Positions 42,183 through 50,603 of a stretch of DNA of 64,000 nt are shown here, piece by piece. This stretch comes from CAVUFH01 sp963740835 (GTDB lineage: Bacteria > Actinomycetota > Acidimicrobiia > IMCC26256 > PALSA-610): the NCBI GenBank assembly GCA_963740835.1, contig CAVUFH010000003.1, forward strand, positions 124,001 to 188,000, given 5' to 3'. The translations under genes and the position numbers were made by a program. The notes beneath the pieces were generated by a model. It was not told the DNA's origin. It was given only the letters and a program-made list of their open reading frames with translations, and did not search any database. Within the stretch, counting starts at the first letter, position 1. The number at the start of each line of letters is the position of its first letter.

Positions 42183-43826
42183 TCAGAAGTCGCCCATGCC
42201 GCCCATGTCGGGCATGCCGCCGCCGGGCATGCCGCCGGCGCCCTTCTCCTCGGGCTTGTCCGCCACGACCGCTTCGGTCGTGAGGAACAGCGCCGCGATC
42301 GACGCCGCATTCTGCAGCGCCGAGCGGGTGACCTTGGCCGCGTCGATGACACCGGCCTTCACCAGGTCCTCGTACTCGCCGGTGGCCGCGTTGAGGCCGT
42401 GAGAACCCTTGAGGTTCTTCACCTTCTCGACGATCACGCCACCTTCCATGCCGGCGTTCACGGCGATCTGCTTCAACGGCTCCTCGAGCGCCCGGGCCAC
42501 GATCTTGGCGCCGGTCGAGACGTCACCCTCGAGCGTGTTCGCGTGCTCGAGCACCTTGGCCTGGGCCCGGAGCAACGCCACGCCACCACCCGGCACGACG
42601 CCTTCTTCGACGGCGGCCTTCGTGGTCTGCACGGCGTCCTCGATGCGGTGCTTCTTCTCCTTCAGCTCCACCTCGGTGGCGGCGCCGACCTTGATGATCG
42701 CCACACCACCGGACAGCTTGGCGAGCCGCTCCTGGAGCTTCTCGCGGTCGTAGTCGGAGTCGGTGTTGTCGATCTCGTTGCGGATCTGGTTGATCCGGCC
42801 CTGGACGTCGGCCTTGGAGCCGCCACCCTCGACGATCGTCGTCTCGTCCTTCGTCACCACGACCTTGCGGGCGCGGCCGAGGAGCTCGAGGCCGATGCTC
42901 TCCAGCTTCAGACCGACCTCTTCCGACACGACCTGGCCGCCGGTGAGGATGGCCATGTCCTGGAGCATCGCCTTGCGGCGCTCACCGAAGCCGGGGGCCT
43001 TGATGGCGACCGACTTGAACGTGCCGCGGATCTTGTTGACGACGAGCGTGGCGAGCGCCTCGCCCTCGACGTCCTCGGCGATGATCACGAGCGGGCGACC
43101 GCCCTGCATGACCTTCTCGAGGACCGGCAACAGGTCCTTGACCGCCGAGATCTTGTTCGACACGAAGAGCAGGAACGGGTCGTCGAGGACGCCCTCCATG
43201 CGCTCGGGGTCGGTGACGAAGTACGGCGAGATGTAGCCCTTGTCGAAGCGCATGCCCTCGACCAGGTCGAGCTCCATGCCGAAGGTCTGGCTCTCCTCGA
43301 CGGTGATGACACCGTCCTTGCCGACCTTCTCGAGCGCCTCGGCAATCATCGAGCCGATCTCCTTGTCGGCCGCGGAGATCGCGGCGACGTTGGCGATGGC
43401 GGCCGGGTCGGTCTCGACCTTCTTCGACAGGCTGCGGATGGACTCGACGGCGGTCTCGACCGCGCTCTCGATGCCCTGCTTCAGGACCATCGGGTTGGCC
43501 CCGGCGGCAACGTTGCGCAGACCTTCACGCACCATCGCCCAGGCGAGGACGGTTGCGGTGGTCGTGCCGTCACCGGCGACGTCGTCGGTCTTCTTGGCGA
43601 CTTCCTTGACGAGCTCGGCGCCGATCTTCTCGTACGGGTCCTCGAGGTCGACTTCCTTGGCGATGGAGACGCCGTCGTTCGTGATGGTGGGCGCGCCCCA
43701 CTTCTTCTCGAGAACGACGTTGCGACCCTTCGGTCCCAGCGTGACTCGGACAGCGTCGGCGAGCTTGTTCATGCCCGCTTCGAGCGCCCGGCGCGCGTGC
43801 TCGTCATATGCGATCTGCTTCGGCAT
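42183..43826 (-). CDS. groEL: Chaperonin GroEL (Hsp60)
   Basis: The 547-residue protein is a full-length 60-kDa chaperonin: MPKQIAYDEHARRALEAGMN, VTLGPKGRNVVLEKKWGAPT, the ATP-binding VAGDGTTTATVLAWA (about 86-100), AAVEEGVVPGGGVALLRA near 407 and the Gly-Met-rich tail (GGMPGGGMPDMGGMGDF) typical of actinobacterial GroEL2. No groES gene is next to it, so this is the stand-alone copy. The ribosome binding site is GAGGGGG, 9 nt before the ATG. Two CIRCE operators lie upstream, so HrcA control is expected. Confidence 0.98.
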   Translation of the reverse strand: MPKQIAYDEHARRALEAGMNKLADAVRVTLGPKGRNVVLEKKWGAPTITNDGVSIAKEVDLEDPYEKIGAELVKEVAKKTDDVAGDGTTTATVLAWAMVREGLRNVAAGANPMVLKQGIESAVETAVESIRSLSKKVETDPAAIANVAAISAADKEIGSMIAEALEKVGKDGVITVEESQTFGMELDLVEGMRFDKGYISPYFVTDPERMEGVLDDPFLLFVSNKISAVKDLLPVLEKVMQGGRPLVIIAEDVEGEALATLVVNKIRGTFKSVAIKAPGFGERRKAMLQDMAILTGGQVVSEEVGLKLESIGLELLGRARKVVVTKDETTIVEGGGSKADVQGRINQIRNEIDNTDSDYDREKLQERLAKLSGGVAIIKVGAATEVELKEKKHRIEDAVQTTKAAVEEGVVPGGGVALLRAQAKVLEHANTLEGDVSTGAKIVARALEEPLKQIAVNAGMEGGVIVEKVKNLKGSHGLNAATGEYEDLVKAGVIDAAKVTRSALQNAASIAALFLTTEAVVADKPEEKGAGGMPGGGMPDMGGMGDF

Positions 43827-43880
43827 TGCGAAAAACCCCCTCGGCAGCGTCGGTGCTGCGGTGCTCGGGTTCGGGCGGAG

Positions 43881-43934
43881 ACTTGCGAGTCGTACTTGCG
43901 AGTCAGTACTTGTGAGTCGTACTTGCGAGTCAGG
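43881..43934 (-). repeat. Four tandem 13/14-bp repeats in the groEL leader
   Basis: Near-copies of ACTTGCGAGTC start at 43881, 43894, 43908 (ACTTGTGAGTC) and 43921, alternating CGT and AGT spacers. They lie between the CIRCE operators and the groEL start and would be transcribed in the 5' leader as GACTCGCAAGT repeats. Confidence 0.8.
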
Positions 43935-43950
43935 AGTCTACAACTCGCGG

Positions 43951-43977
43951 TTAGCACTCTCAGGTCTCGAGTGCTAA
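43951..43977. promoter_or_regulatory. CIRCE operator (perfect)
   Basis: TTAGCACTC-N9-GAGTGCTAA matches the HrcA operator consensus at every position. It lies 125 nt before the groEL start codon and supports heat-inducible control by HrcA. Confidence 0.95.
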
Positions 43978-43983
43978 CCCATG

Positions 43984-44010
43984 TTGGCACTCGCTGCCGT
44001 CGAGTGCAAG
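43984..44010. promoter_or_regulatory. Second, degenerate CIRCE operator
   Basis: TTGGCACTC-N9-GAGTGCAAG has the CIRCE spacing with one mismatch in the left arm and two in the right. It is 6 bp from the perfect site, so the two HrcA sites are nearly contiguous. Confidence 0.75.
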
Positions 44011-44034
44011 TGGCCAAGCGCGCCAGCGCAAGCG

Positions 44035-45327
44035 TCAGGTCAGCAGGCCCTCGCCCAGGAACCCGCCCTTGGCCGGGACCCCGGGCAGCACGTAGAAGAA
44101 CCCGCCGCCGACCGGCAGGATGTACTCCTCGAGGGGCTCGCCGTTCAGCCGCTGCTGCACCGCAAGGAAGCCGTCGTCCAGGCTGGCCTGGAACGCACTG
44201 AACAGCAGGCCCTGGTCGAGACGGCCGGCCCCGTCGAAGCCGCGGGAGTAGCTGAAGCCCCGGCGCAGGATCCGGTTCTTCTCCGTGGCCGGCGTGCGCG
44301 GGTTCGCGAGCCGGATGTGGGCGTCGAGCGGCACGCGCTTGCCTTCGTCGTCGCCCGCATAGTCGAAGTCGTCGTTCTCGTGCTCACCGCCGAGCGGCGC
44401 GCCGCTCAGCTTGTCCCGGCCGATCAGCGCCTCCTGCTCGTCGAGCCGAGTGCGGTCCCAGAACTCGACGACCATCCGGATGATGCGGATCGCCTGGTAG
44501 CTCCCGCCCACCGCCCAGTGCGGTTCGCCACGCGCACGGTCGACCCACACCAGCTTCCGCATGAGTTCGTCGTCGGTGGCGTCGGGGTTCGCGGTGCCGT
44601 CCTTGAACCCGAGGAGGTTGCGACCGGGCGCGAAGCCGGCACCGAAGTCGCCCTGGATCGTGTTGAAGCCTTCGAGCATCCAGCGCAGCGTGAACGCGCC
44701 GCGCGTGCGCCGCATCAGCTGGCGCAGCGCGTAATTCGTCGTGTCGGCGTTGCCGGCCGAGATCGTCACGGACACGTCGCCGTGCGTGAGCGCGGGGTCG
44801 AGCCGGTCGTTGGCGATGAACGGCATGCGCACCAGCTCGCGCGGCTTGCGAGACGCGAGGCCGTAACGATCGTCGAAGAGTGACGCGCCGACGCCGACGA
44901 TGATGCTCAGCTCTGCAGGTGGGAGCTCGTCACCGAAGACGCCCGAGTCGGTCGGCGGGAAGCCGCCACTCCGCTGTTCCGGTGGCACGCCGTCCATGAG
45001 CTGCTGCGCTTCCGTCGACAGATCACGGAACGCGTCGACGAGCTCGGCCCGATCGCGCGCCTGACTGTTGAACGCGACGACGATGCCGGACTCCGGTGCC
45101 CGCAGCAGCACGCCGGCTTGGTGCGGTCCGTAGAACGGCACCCGCGTCCGCTCGGCGCGCGCTTCGGCCTCCTTCGGGTCGGCCGGTTGCGCGGCCGCGT
45201 CGGGGTCGGTGCTGCAGCTCGCGAGCAGTGCGGGCCCGCCGACGGCGACGGCGGCCGCGCCACCGGCCGCCGAGCGCAGGAAGCGCCGGCGGCCGGGGTC
45301 GAACGAATCGCGTCGCCGCGATCGCAT
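44035..45327 (-). CDS. efeB: Tat-exported Dyp-type peroxidase EfeB
   Basis: EfeB is a heme peroxidase that works with EfeO in acid-induced ferrous iron uptake. The 430-residue protein has a twin-arginine signal (DPGRRRFLRSAAGGAAAVAV), the Dyp signature LLGFKDGTANPD (GxxDG with catalytic Asp, about 242), and the heme-proximal region around EHENDDFDY with His, followed by KNRILRRGFSYSRGF. ATG 45327 is chosen for the GGAAGA 6 nt upstream; GTG 45339 is the alternative. It follows efeO by 12 nt. No EfeU permease gene is present. Confidence 0.93.
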   Translation of the reverse strand: MRSRRRDSFDPGRRRFLRSAAGGAAAVAVGGPALLASCSTDPDAAAQPADPKEAEARAERTRVPFYGPHQAGVLLRAPESGIVVAFNSQARDRAELVDAFRDLSTEAQQLMDGVPPEQRSGGFPPTDSGVFGDELPPAELSIIVGVGASLFDDRYGLASRKPRELVRMPFIANDRLDPALTHGDVSVTISAGNADTTNYALRQLMRRTRGAFTLRWMLEGFNTIQGDFGAGFAPGRNLLGFKDGTANPDATDDELMRKLVWVDRARGEPHWAVGGSYQAIRIIRMVVEFWDRTRLDEQEALIGRDKLSGAPLGGEHENDDFDYAGDDEGKRVPLDAHIRLANPRTPATEKNRILRRGFSYSRGFDGAGRLDQGLLFSAFQASLDDGFLAVQQRLNGEPLEEYILPVGGGFFYVLPGVPAKGGFLGEGLLT

Positions 45328-45339
45328 CACTCTTCCCAC

Positions 45340-46278
45340 CTACTTCAAGCCGAGGGTGCCGCCCACCTGCGACACGTTCTCGGAGAGCTGGGCGAGCGTC
45401 GCCTTCATCTTGTCCTTGTCGGCGTCGGTGAGCTGCTCGTACGACACGTAGCCGCCGTTCCCATCCTTGTAGGCGGCAAGCTGCGCGTCGACGTCGGTGA
45501 AGCCGGCGTTGATCGTCGTCACGAGATCCGGGTCCTCCGCCTCGATGGCCGGGGTCAGCAGCACGATGAGCTGCTTCGACCCGTCGATGTTGGCGGCGAA
45601 GTCCCAGAGGTCGGTGTGCGAGTAGCGGTCCTCTTCGCCGGTGATCTTGCCTTCGGAGACCTCTTCGATCAGGTCCGCGGCACCGGCGGGCAACGCGCCG
45701 GCCGGGAGATCCAACGTTGCAACCTGCTCCTTGAGCGACGCGAGATCGGCGTCGAGCTTGTCGGCGAACTCGGCACCGCCCGCGGTCGTGTTCTGCTCCC
45801 ACAGCAGGTACTCGAGCCGGTGCCAGCCGGTGAAGTTCGGGTCGTCGACGCCTTCGAAGTCGTCGACGCGCGAGTCGGTGGCCCCGTCGATGTCGGGCAC
45901 CAGCCCGGCGATCGGTTCGATGCGCTCCCATGACACTCGTGACGGCGCGTACGCGGCCTTGGCTCCCTCGACGTCACCGGCGCGCACCGCGTTCGTGAAC
46001 GTGGTGGTCGCCGCGACGAGCGCGTCGACCTGTTGGGTGACGTATTGCTTGTACTGGTCGACGGCCGCGTTCACGAGCTCGTTGTCGGTCTCGGAGAGAT
46101 CCGAGCTCGACAGGCCCGTCCCCGACCCCGAACCGCTCCCTGACGATTCGCCGCCGGCGCTGCGGACGTCTCCGCCGGAGGTGCGGACCCCGTCGCCGTC
46201 GTCGCTGCCGCAGGCGGCGAGCACGAGCACGGATGCGAGCAGCCCCGCGAGTGCGGCGGCCATCCATCGGTTCTTCAC
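45340..46278 (-). CDS. efeO: EfeO/imelysin-family iron-binding lipoprotein
   Basis: The product is a secreted M75/imelysin-like protein that binds iron for the EfeUOB system. A lipoprotein signal (LLASVLVLAACGSDD) is followed by a Ser/Gly spacer and then the domain: YKQYVTQQVDALVAATTTF, VSWERIEPIAGLVPDIDG and the GWHRLEYLLW motif (GxHxxE, about residue 150). It lacks the N-terminal cupredoxin domain of E. coli EfeO. GTG 46278 is preferred because AAGGAG lies 6 nt upstream; the ATG at 46284 abuts that site with no spacing. efeB follows. Confidence 0.92.
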   Translation of the reverse strand: MKNRWMAAALAGLLASVLVLAACGSDDGDGVRTSGGDVRSAGGESSGSGSGSGTGLSSSDLSETDNELVNAAVDQYKQYVTQQVDALVAATTTFTNAVRAGDVEGAKAAYAPSRVSWERIEPIAGLVPDIDGATDSRVDDFEGVDDPNFTGWHRLEYLLWEQNTTAGGAEFADKLDADLASLKEQVATLDLPAGALPAGAADLIEEVSEGKITGEEDRYSHTDLWDFAANIDGSKQLIVLLTPAIEAEDPDLVTTINAGFTDVDAQLAAYKDGNGGYVSYEQLTDADKDKMKATLAQLSENVSQVGGTLGLK

Positions 46279-46290
46279 TGCCATCTCCTT

Positions 46291-47761
46291 CTACGCCTTC
46301 TGCGCTTGGACGAATCGGGTACGAAGCACGGCACGTCGCGGCCGCACCACCGCGAACACGCTTGCGATCAGCGCGAAGCACCACGCCCCGTGGAGGACCC
46401 AGTCCTCGGGCGTGCGGTCGCGGTAGTCGGGGAGCAGCAGGCGCCAACCGCGCACGGGCGGGTTCGACATCTGCTCCATGGTCGAGATGAGTCGGAGATC
46501 GAACACGCTGGCCTCGACGACCAACCACATGAAGATGAACGCGCCGAGGATGCCGAGCACCGCGAGGACGCGCAGCGCCGTCCGGCTCGACGCGGCCCAC
46601 CACGCGACGATGAGCACCGCGCACGGGAGCACCACGACGACCTGCCGCCCGGGCCACCACCAGCCGTGCATCGTCAGGGCCACGAACGTCGCGTTCAGCC
46701 ATCCGACCGCGAGCGGCACCGCGAGCACGGGCCAGCGCTCCGGGCGCTTGCGGATGAGAAACGCGAGGGCGGGGACGGCGCACAGGTACGCGGGATTCCA
46801 CGCAACCAGCCCGAAGTCGCGGTCGATGAGGAGGCCGACGAGGCGGACCGCCCGGCCCGGATAGTCCGGGCTCGAGCCGACCACGGTCATCTCACCACCG
46901 ACGAAGTGATCGCCGCTCGCGTACACGGTCCAGCCGCCGTACCACGCTTGGTGCGCGACCGAGATACGCGACGCCCGGCGAGCGCGAGCCCGCCGCCGAA
47001 CCACCACACCAGCCGCCGCTTGTCTGCCCGCCAGTAGAGCCACGCGGCGACGGCGGCGAGCGCGCCCGCGACCGGCGCGTACTTCACCGACAACCACGAG
47101 CAACGCGACGATGCAGACACCGGCGCCGAGCAGCGAGCGCCGCCCGAGCGGCCCGGTCAACGCCGCGATCGCGAGCGTCACCGCGAAGGCGGCCGGCAGC
47201 TCGGGGTACACCTGCGTGCCGTAGACGGCGAGCGGCGCGCCGGCCGAGAACGCGAGCACGGTGATGACCGCGGCCGGTTTCGGGATGCCGAAGCGCACGA
47301 CGGCGACCCACACCATCGCGGCCGCGAGTACGCCCGCCGAGCGCGGCGAGCGCGAGCTTCGCTCCGATCCAACCCCCGACGAGCATCGGTACTGCGAGGA
47401 ACGCGGGCAGCAGCGGATCGTGCGGGCTCACGAGGTGCCCGTCGGGCCAGAGCTTCTCTTGCAGGGGCAGGTCGTCCCGATGGAACACGCGGAAGCGCTG
47501 GTCGGCGCGCTCGTTCCGGAGGTCGAGGTCGTGGTCCTCGCCGAGGCTGATCGCGGTCATCAGGTACTGAGGCTCGTCGGCGGTCACGTGTCCGCCCTTG
47601 GCCGCGCGGGCCGCGAACCCCGGCGCCACCCAGAGCGTGACGCCGAGCGCGACCAGGCCGAGCAGGCACCAACTCACGGCTTGTCGTCCCGGCCCCGGCA
47701 TGGAGAGGCCCGGGGTGGGCGGGCGCGGCATGGAGAGGCCCGGGGTGGGCGGGCGCGGCAT
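46291..47761 (-). pseudogene. Polytopic membrane protein, glycosyltransferase-like, broken by several frameshifts
   Basis: The gene reads from about 47701 with a signal-anchor helix (AVSWCLLGLVALGVTLWV) and a periplasmic DEPQYLMTAISLGEDHDLDL segment typical of the ArnT/PMT-like superfamily. It continues through VWVAVVRFGIPKPAAVITVL and VKYAPVAGALAAVAAWLYW to a long membrane C-terminus (46291-46950) ending VRPRRAVLRTRFVQAQKA. Segments lie in different frames, with shifts near 47328-47340, 47088-47100 and 46950-46980. At least three single-base insertions are needed to rejoin them. An open frame spans 46291-47316. The substrate is unknown; it sits upstream of efeO. Confidence 0.7.
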
Positions 47762-47793
47762 GGAGAGGCCCGGGGTGGGCGCGGCATGGAGAG
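47699..47793 (-). repeat. Three-copy 30-bp tandem repeat carrying start codons
   Basis: Units at 47699-47728, 47729-47758 and 47759-47784 (26 bp, shortened) plus a 9-bp partial copy. On the minus strand each begins with ATG and encodes MPRPPTPGLS, giving in-frame starts at 47761, 47731 and 47701 for the membrane protein gene. Confidence 0.85.
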
Positions 47794-47824
47794 GATGGTG
47801 GCACGTCGAGACTTGTCAGGGCAA

Positions 47825-47842
47825 CCTAACCATAGTTAGGGT
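47825..47842. promoter_or_regulatory. Palindrome with back-to-back -10 elements
   Basis: CCTAAC-CATA-GTTAGG (47825-47840) is a perfect 6-bp inverted repeat. TAGGGT (47837-47842) is 7 nt before the glycosyltransferase ATG 47850, and the reverse strand reads TAGGTT toward the membrane protein gene. It may be two overlapping divergent promoters and an operator. Confidence 0.4.
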
Positions 47843-47849
47843 GCCCTTG

Positions 47850-48617
47850 ATGGCCCGGCCGCTGGTGCTCGTCCTGCCCGCCCGCGACGAGGAGCGGACC
47901 GTCGGCGACGTCGTCGCCCGCACGCCGCCCGAGGTCGGCGGCCATGCAGTGCACGTCGTCGTGGTCGACGACGGATCCCGCGACGCGACCGCCACCAAGG
48001 CCCGGGGCGCGGGCGCCCACGTCGTGTCCCAACCGCCGCGCGGCCTCGGCGCGGCCGTCCGGACCGGGTTCACGACCGCGCTCGGCTGTCGACCCGGTTG
48101 CAATCGCCTTCTGCGACGCCGACGGCGAGTACGCACCCGAAGAACTCGAACGGATGGTCGCGCCGGTTCTCGCCGGCACCGCCGACTACGTCGTCGGCTC
48201 GCGGTTCGCCGGCACCATCGATCGCATGCATCCTCAGCGCCGGATCGGCAACCGCGCGCTCACCGTTGCGGTCGCCGCGCTCGCGCCGCGCGGATCACCG
48301 ACGGTCAGAGCGGCTACCGCGCGCTGTCACCCGCCGCCGCGCGCGCGGCCGAGATCATCCACGACTACAACTACGCGCAGGTGCTGACGCTCGACCTCCT
48401 GCGCAAGGGCTTCCGCTACGCCGAAGTCCCGATCTCGTACAGCTTCCGGCGCGAGGGCACGTCGTTCGTGCGGTTATTCCCCTATCTGCGCAACGTCGTG
48501 CCCGCGGTGTACCGCGAGCTCCGGACCGCGCCTCAGGCGTCGCGCGCCGGGACGGCGAACGAGCTGAGCTCCTCGATACCGTTGGCGAATGCCGGGGGGC
48601 CAGATCGTCGCGGATGA
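47850..48617 (+). pseudogene. GT2-family glycosyltransferase with two compensating frameshifts
   Basis: The protein begins MARPLVLVLPARDEERTVGD, with VVVVDDGSRDATATKARGAG (nucleotide-binding DDGSRD). The next part, DPVAIAFCDADGEYAPEELE with VVGSRFAGTIDRM, is in the following frame, and the end (ITDGQSGYRALSPAAARAAE, then YAEVPISYSFRREGTSFVRL) is back in the first. The shifts are near 48081-48087 (extra base) and 48285-48294 (missing base). Repaired, it is a dolichol-phosphate-mannose-synthase-like enzyme of about 250 residues with no membrane anchor. Confidence 0.75.
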
Positions 48618-49072
48618 TCCATGCGCGGCCGATGTCCGCGCGTTGCTTGCGAGGCATCTCGCCTTCGCAAACGAGCACAGCCCGCCGGAGGATGTCCACG
48701 CCCTCGATCTCGACGGCATGCTGGCACCCGACATTCTCTTCTTCAGCTGCCGCGCCGACGGCGACCTTCTCGCGATCGGCGCGCTGAAGACGCTCGACGC
48801 GCACCACGCCGAGTTGAAGTCGATGCACACCGCCGAAGCGGCACGTGGCCGCGGCGTAGGTCAGGCGATGGTGGACCACCTGCTCGCCGTCGCACGCGCG
48901 CGGCATCACCCGCGTGAGTCTCGAGACCGGAACGATGGAGGCCTTCGCACCCGCGCGATCGCTGTACACGCGCGCCGGCTTCGAACCCTGCCCGCCGTTC
49001 GGCGACTATCCCGACAGTTCCTACAGCATGTGCATGACGCGGTCGTTGACCGGCGACGTCCCGCCCACCTGA
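48589..49072 (+). pseudogene. GNAT N-acetyltransferase with a +1 frameshift
   Basis: The frame from ATG 48589 gives a GNAT domain: VHALDLDGMLAPDILFFSC, LLAIGALKTLDAHHAELKSM, then the acetyl-CoA loop AEAARGRGVGQAMVDHLLAV. After an extra base in the CGCGCG run near 48893-48901 it continues in the next frame as ITRVSLETGTMEAFAPARSL and YTRAGFEPCPPFGDYPDSSY, ending at 49072. Repaired, it is about 160 residues, close to family size. The substrate is unknown. It overlaps the 3' end of the glycosyltransferase reading frame. Confidence 0.75.
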
Positions 49073-49080
49073 GTGCGCAA

Positions 49081-49130
49081 CGCGTTTGGAGTCTCCGGGT
49101 CCACCCGTGCGCCCGGAGACTCCAAACGCG
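49081..49130. terminator. Perfect 19-bp hairpin between convergent genes
   Basis: 49081-49099 (CGCGTTTGGAGTCTCCGGG) is the exact reverse complement of 49112-49130, with a 12-nt loop. It lies 8 nt after the GNAT stop and 28 nt from the stop of the FAD oxidase on the other strand. No T-run follows, so it may act as a bidirectional transcript end or be a mobile palindrome. Confidence 0.65.
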
Positions 49131-49158
49131 ACTCTGGTGCCGCCGCGATTGCCGCGAG

Positions 49159-50559
49159 TCAGTCTTCGACGACGTGGGTGGCGAAGCCGGCGCGCGCAGT
49201 GGCCCACCGAACTTCGTCCACGAGACCGTCGGGGCCGATGGCATCGGCCGCGGCCCAAGCCATGGCGAGCGCGTGGTGCGTGTTGTCGTGCGCGAACAAG
49301 CCTTGGCGCCCGAAGTGGAGGACGCGCGGGAGCATGGATGCCCATTCGTCCACTGTCGCGAACGCGGCTTCGTAGCCGATCCGGTAGACGGGGTACGCGC
49401 GCGGAACCTTGCGCAGGACCACGTCGATCGGTTGGGGCGTTGGAAGATCGCTGCGGCTGAGCGCGTCGCGGACCGAGTCGGCGAGCGCGTCGGGTGACGC
49501 GCTCCAGGTGTCGTCGCCAACCGAGCAGGGGATCTCGGCGCACAGCACGGTGACATCGCGCGGGTCTTCCGGGTTGTCGCGATAGTTCTTGGGCTCGGAG
49601 AGGCGGCTGAGGAGCACGTCGGCTTCGGGGAAGTAGTGCGCGTCGTACGGCGTCCACTGGTGCCGCGGCAGCGCGAGATATACGAGGAGCAGCGCGCGCG
49701 TCCCGAGTGCCTGCGCGGCCGCATCGATCTCGGGTGGTGCACCAGCAATGCGCGCGACGAGGGGCAGCGGCAGGGTCGACCAGCAGGCATTGGCGTGCAA
49801 GGTCGCGCCGCCGGCGGTGTCGATCTCGACGCCGGCGTCGGTCGCGCGGATGGCAGCGACTTCGGTGCTCATGCGGATGTCGGCACTCGCCTGCGTGGCC
49901 GCAGCCGCGATGACCTCGGAGATCTGGCCGTAGCCACGGCGCGGGTAATAGAAGATCCCCCGGTCGGGATCGGGCCGCACCACGCGGCGCACGAGCGCGC
50001 CCGCCGAGCGCGCGCCGATGCGGCGCCGGGCCAGCTCGCCGGCGAGCTGATCGGCGGGGATGCCGAAGAGCTTCTCGACGTACGGTGCGTAGAAGCGATC
50101 GGTCATCGTCGGGCCGAGCGACGCGCGGACGACCTCCGCGAACGTGTCAGACGCGGATGGGTTTGCGCGCACGGTTCTCAACGGGCTCGTGGCCATGTCG
50201 CGCGCGAGACGCATCGAGATCGTCGGCGGTAGCTTGCGCACGAGGTCGGTCGGGCTCGGCGGGAAGGCGACGAAGCGTTCGGCCATGCGGATGCGGCCGT
50301 GACGCGGGCGTTGTTGCAGGTCGTTGCCGAGCAGTTCGCGCAGCTGCGCCATGATCGGTGCAGGTGTGGACGGATGGAGTCGGTGGCTGCCGTGGTCGAC
50401 GCGCTGGCCCGCGACTTCGAAGCTCGCGGCGAGACCGCCGACGTGGTCCGCGCGTTCGAGCACGGTGACCGCGTGTCCCGACTTCGCCAGTCGAAATGCC
50501 GCGCCGAGGCCGGCGGGGCCGGCGCCGAGCACGACGAAGTCGGCGCGCGACGCGGTCAC
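49159..50559 (-). CDS. FAD-dependent amine-oxidase-family protein
   Basis: The 466-residue protein has the Rossmann motif VVLGAGPAGLGAAFRLAKSG with GHAVTVLERADHVGGLAAS (residues 9-47), FYAPYVEKLFGIPADQL and the C-terminal GRQGLFAHDNTHHALAMAWA for FAD. Its closest relatives are protoporphyrinogen-oxidase and UDP-galactopyranose-mutase-like proteins of sugar loci. Heme synthesis is unlikely to be its role, given that HemQ is elsewhere and no hem genes adjoin. GTG 50559 is 45 nt from the divergent DtxR-type gene. Function uncertain. Confidence 0.85.
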   Translation of the reverse strand: MTASRADFVVLGAGPAGLGAAFRLAKSGHAVTVLERADHVGGLAASFEVAGQRVDHGSHRLHPSTPAPIMAQLRELLGNDLQQRPRHGRIRMAERFVAFPPSPTDLVRKLPPTISMRLARDMATSPLRTVRANPSASDTFAEVVRASLGPTMTDRFYAPYVEKLFGIPADQLAGELARRRIGARSAGALVRRVVRPDPDRGIFYYPRRGYGQISEVIAAAATQASADIRMSTEVAAIRATDAGVEIDTAGGATLHANACWSTLPLPLVARIAGAPPEIDAAAQALGTRALLLVYLALPRHQWTPYDAHYFPEADVLLSRLSEPKNYRDNPEDPRDVTVLCAEIPCSVGDDTWSASPDALADSVRDALSRSDLPTPQPIDVVLRKVPRAYPVYRIGYEAAFATVDEWASMLPRVLHFGRQGLFAHDNTHHALAMAWAAADAIGPDGLVDEVRWATARAGFATHVVED

Positions 50560-50589
50560 TCGGCAACAGCGACGGACACGCGCTCAGGG

Positions 50590-50595
50590 TATCCT
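50590..50595 (+). promoter_or_regulatory. Probable -10 element of the DtxR-type gene
   Basis: TATCCT lies 8 nt before ATG 50604 in the short divergent gap. Confidence 0.45.
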
Positions 50596-50603
50596 TACGT
50601 GCG

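Noticed and set aside
46291..47316. EfeU permease upstream of efeO
   Set aside because: No REGLE motif; the sequence instead resembles a polytopic ArnT/PMT-like glycosyltransferase.
47825..47840. IdeR/DtxR iron box
   Set aside because: The half-sites are in the opposite order to TTAGG...CCTAA and at most about half of the 19-mer matches.
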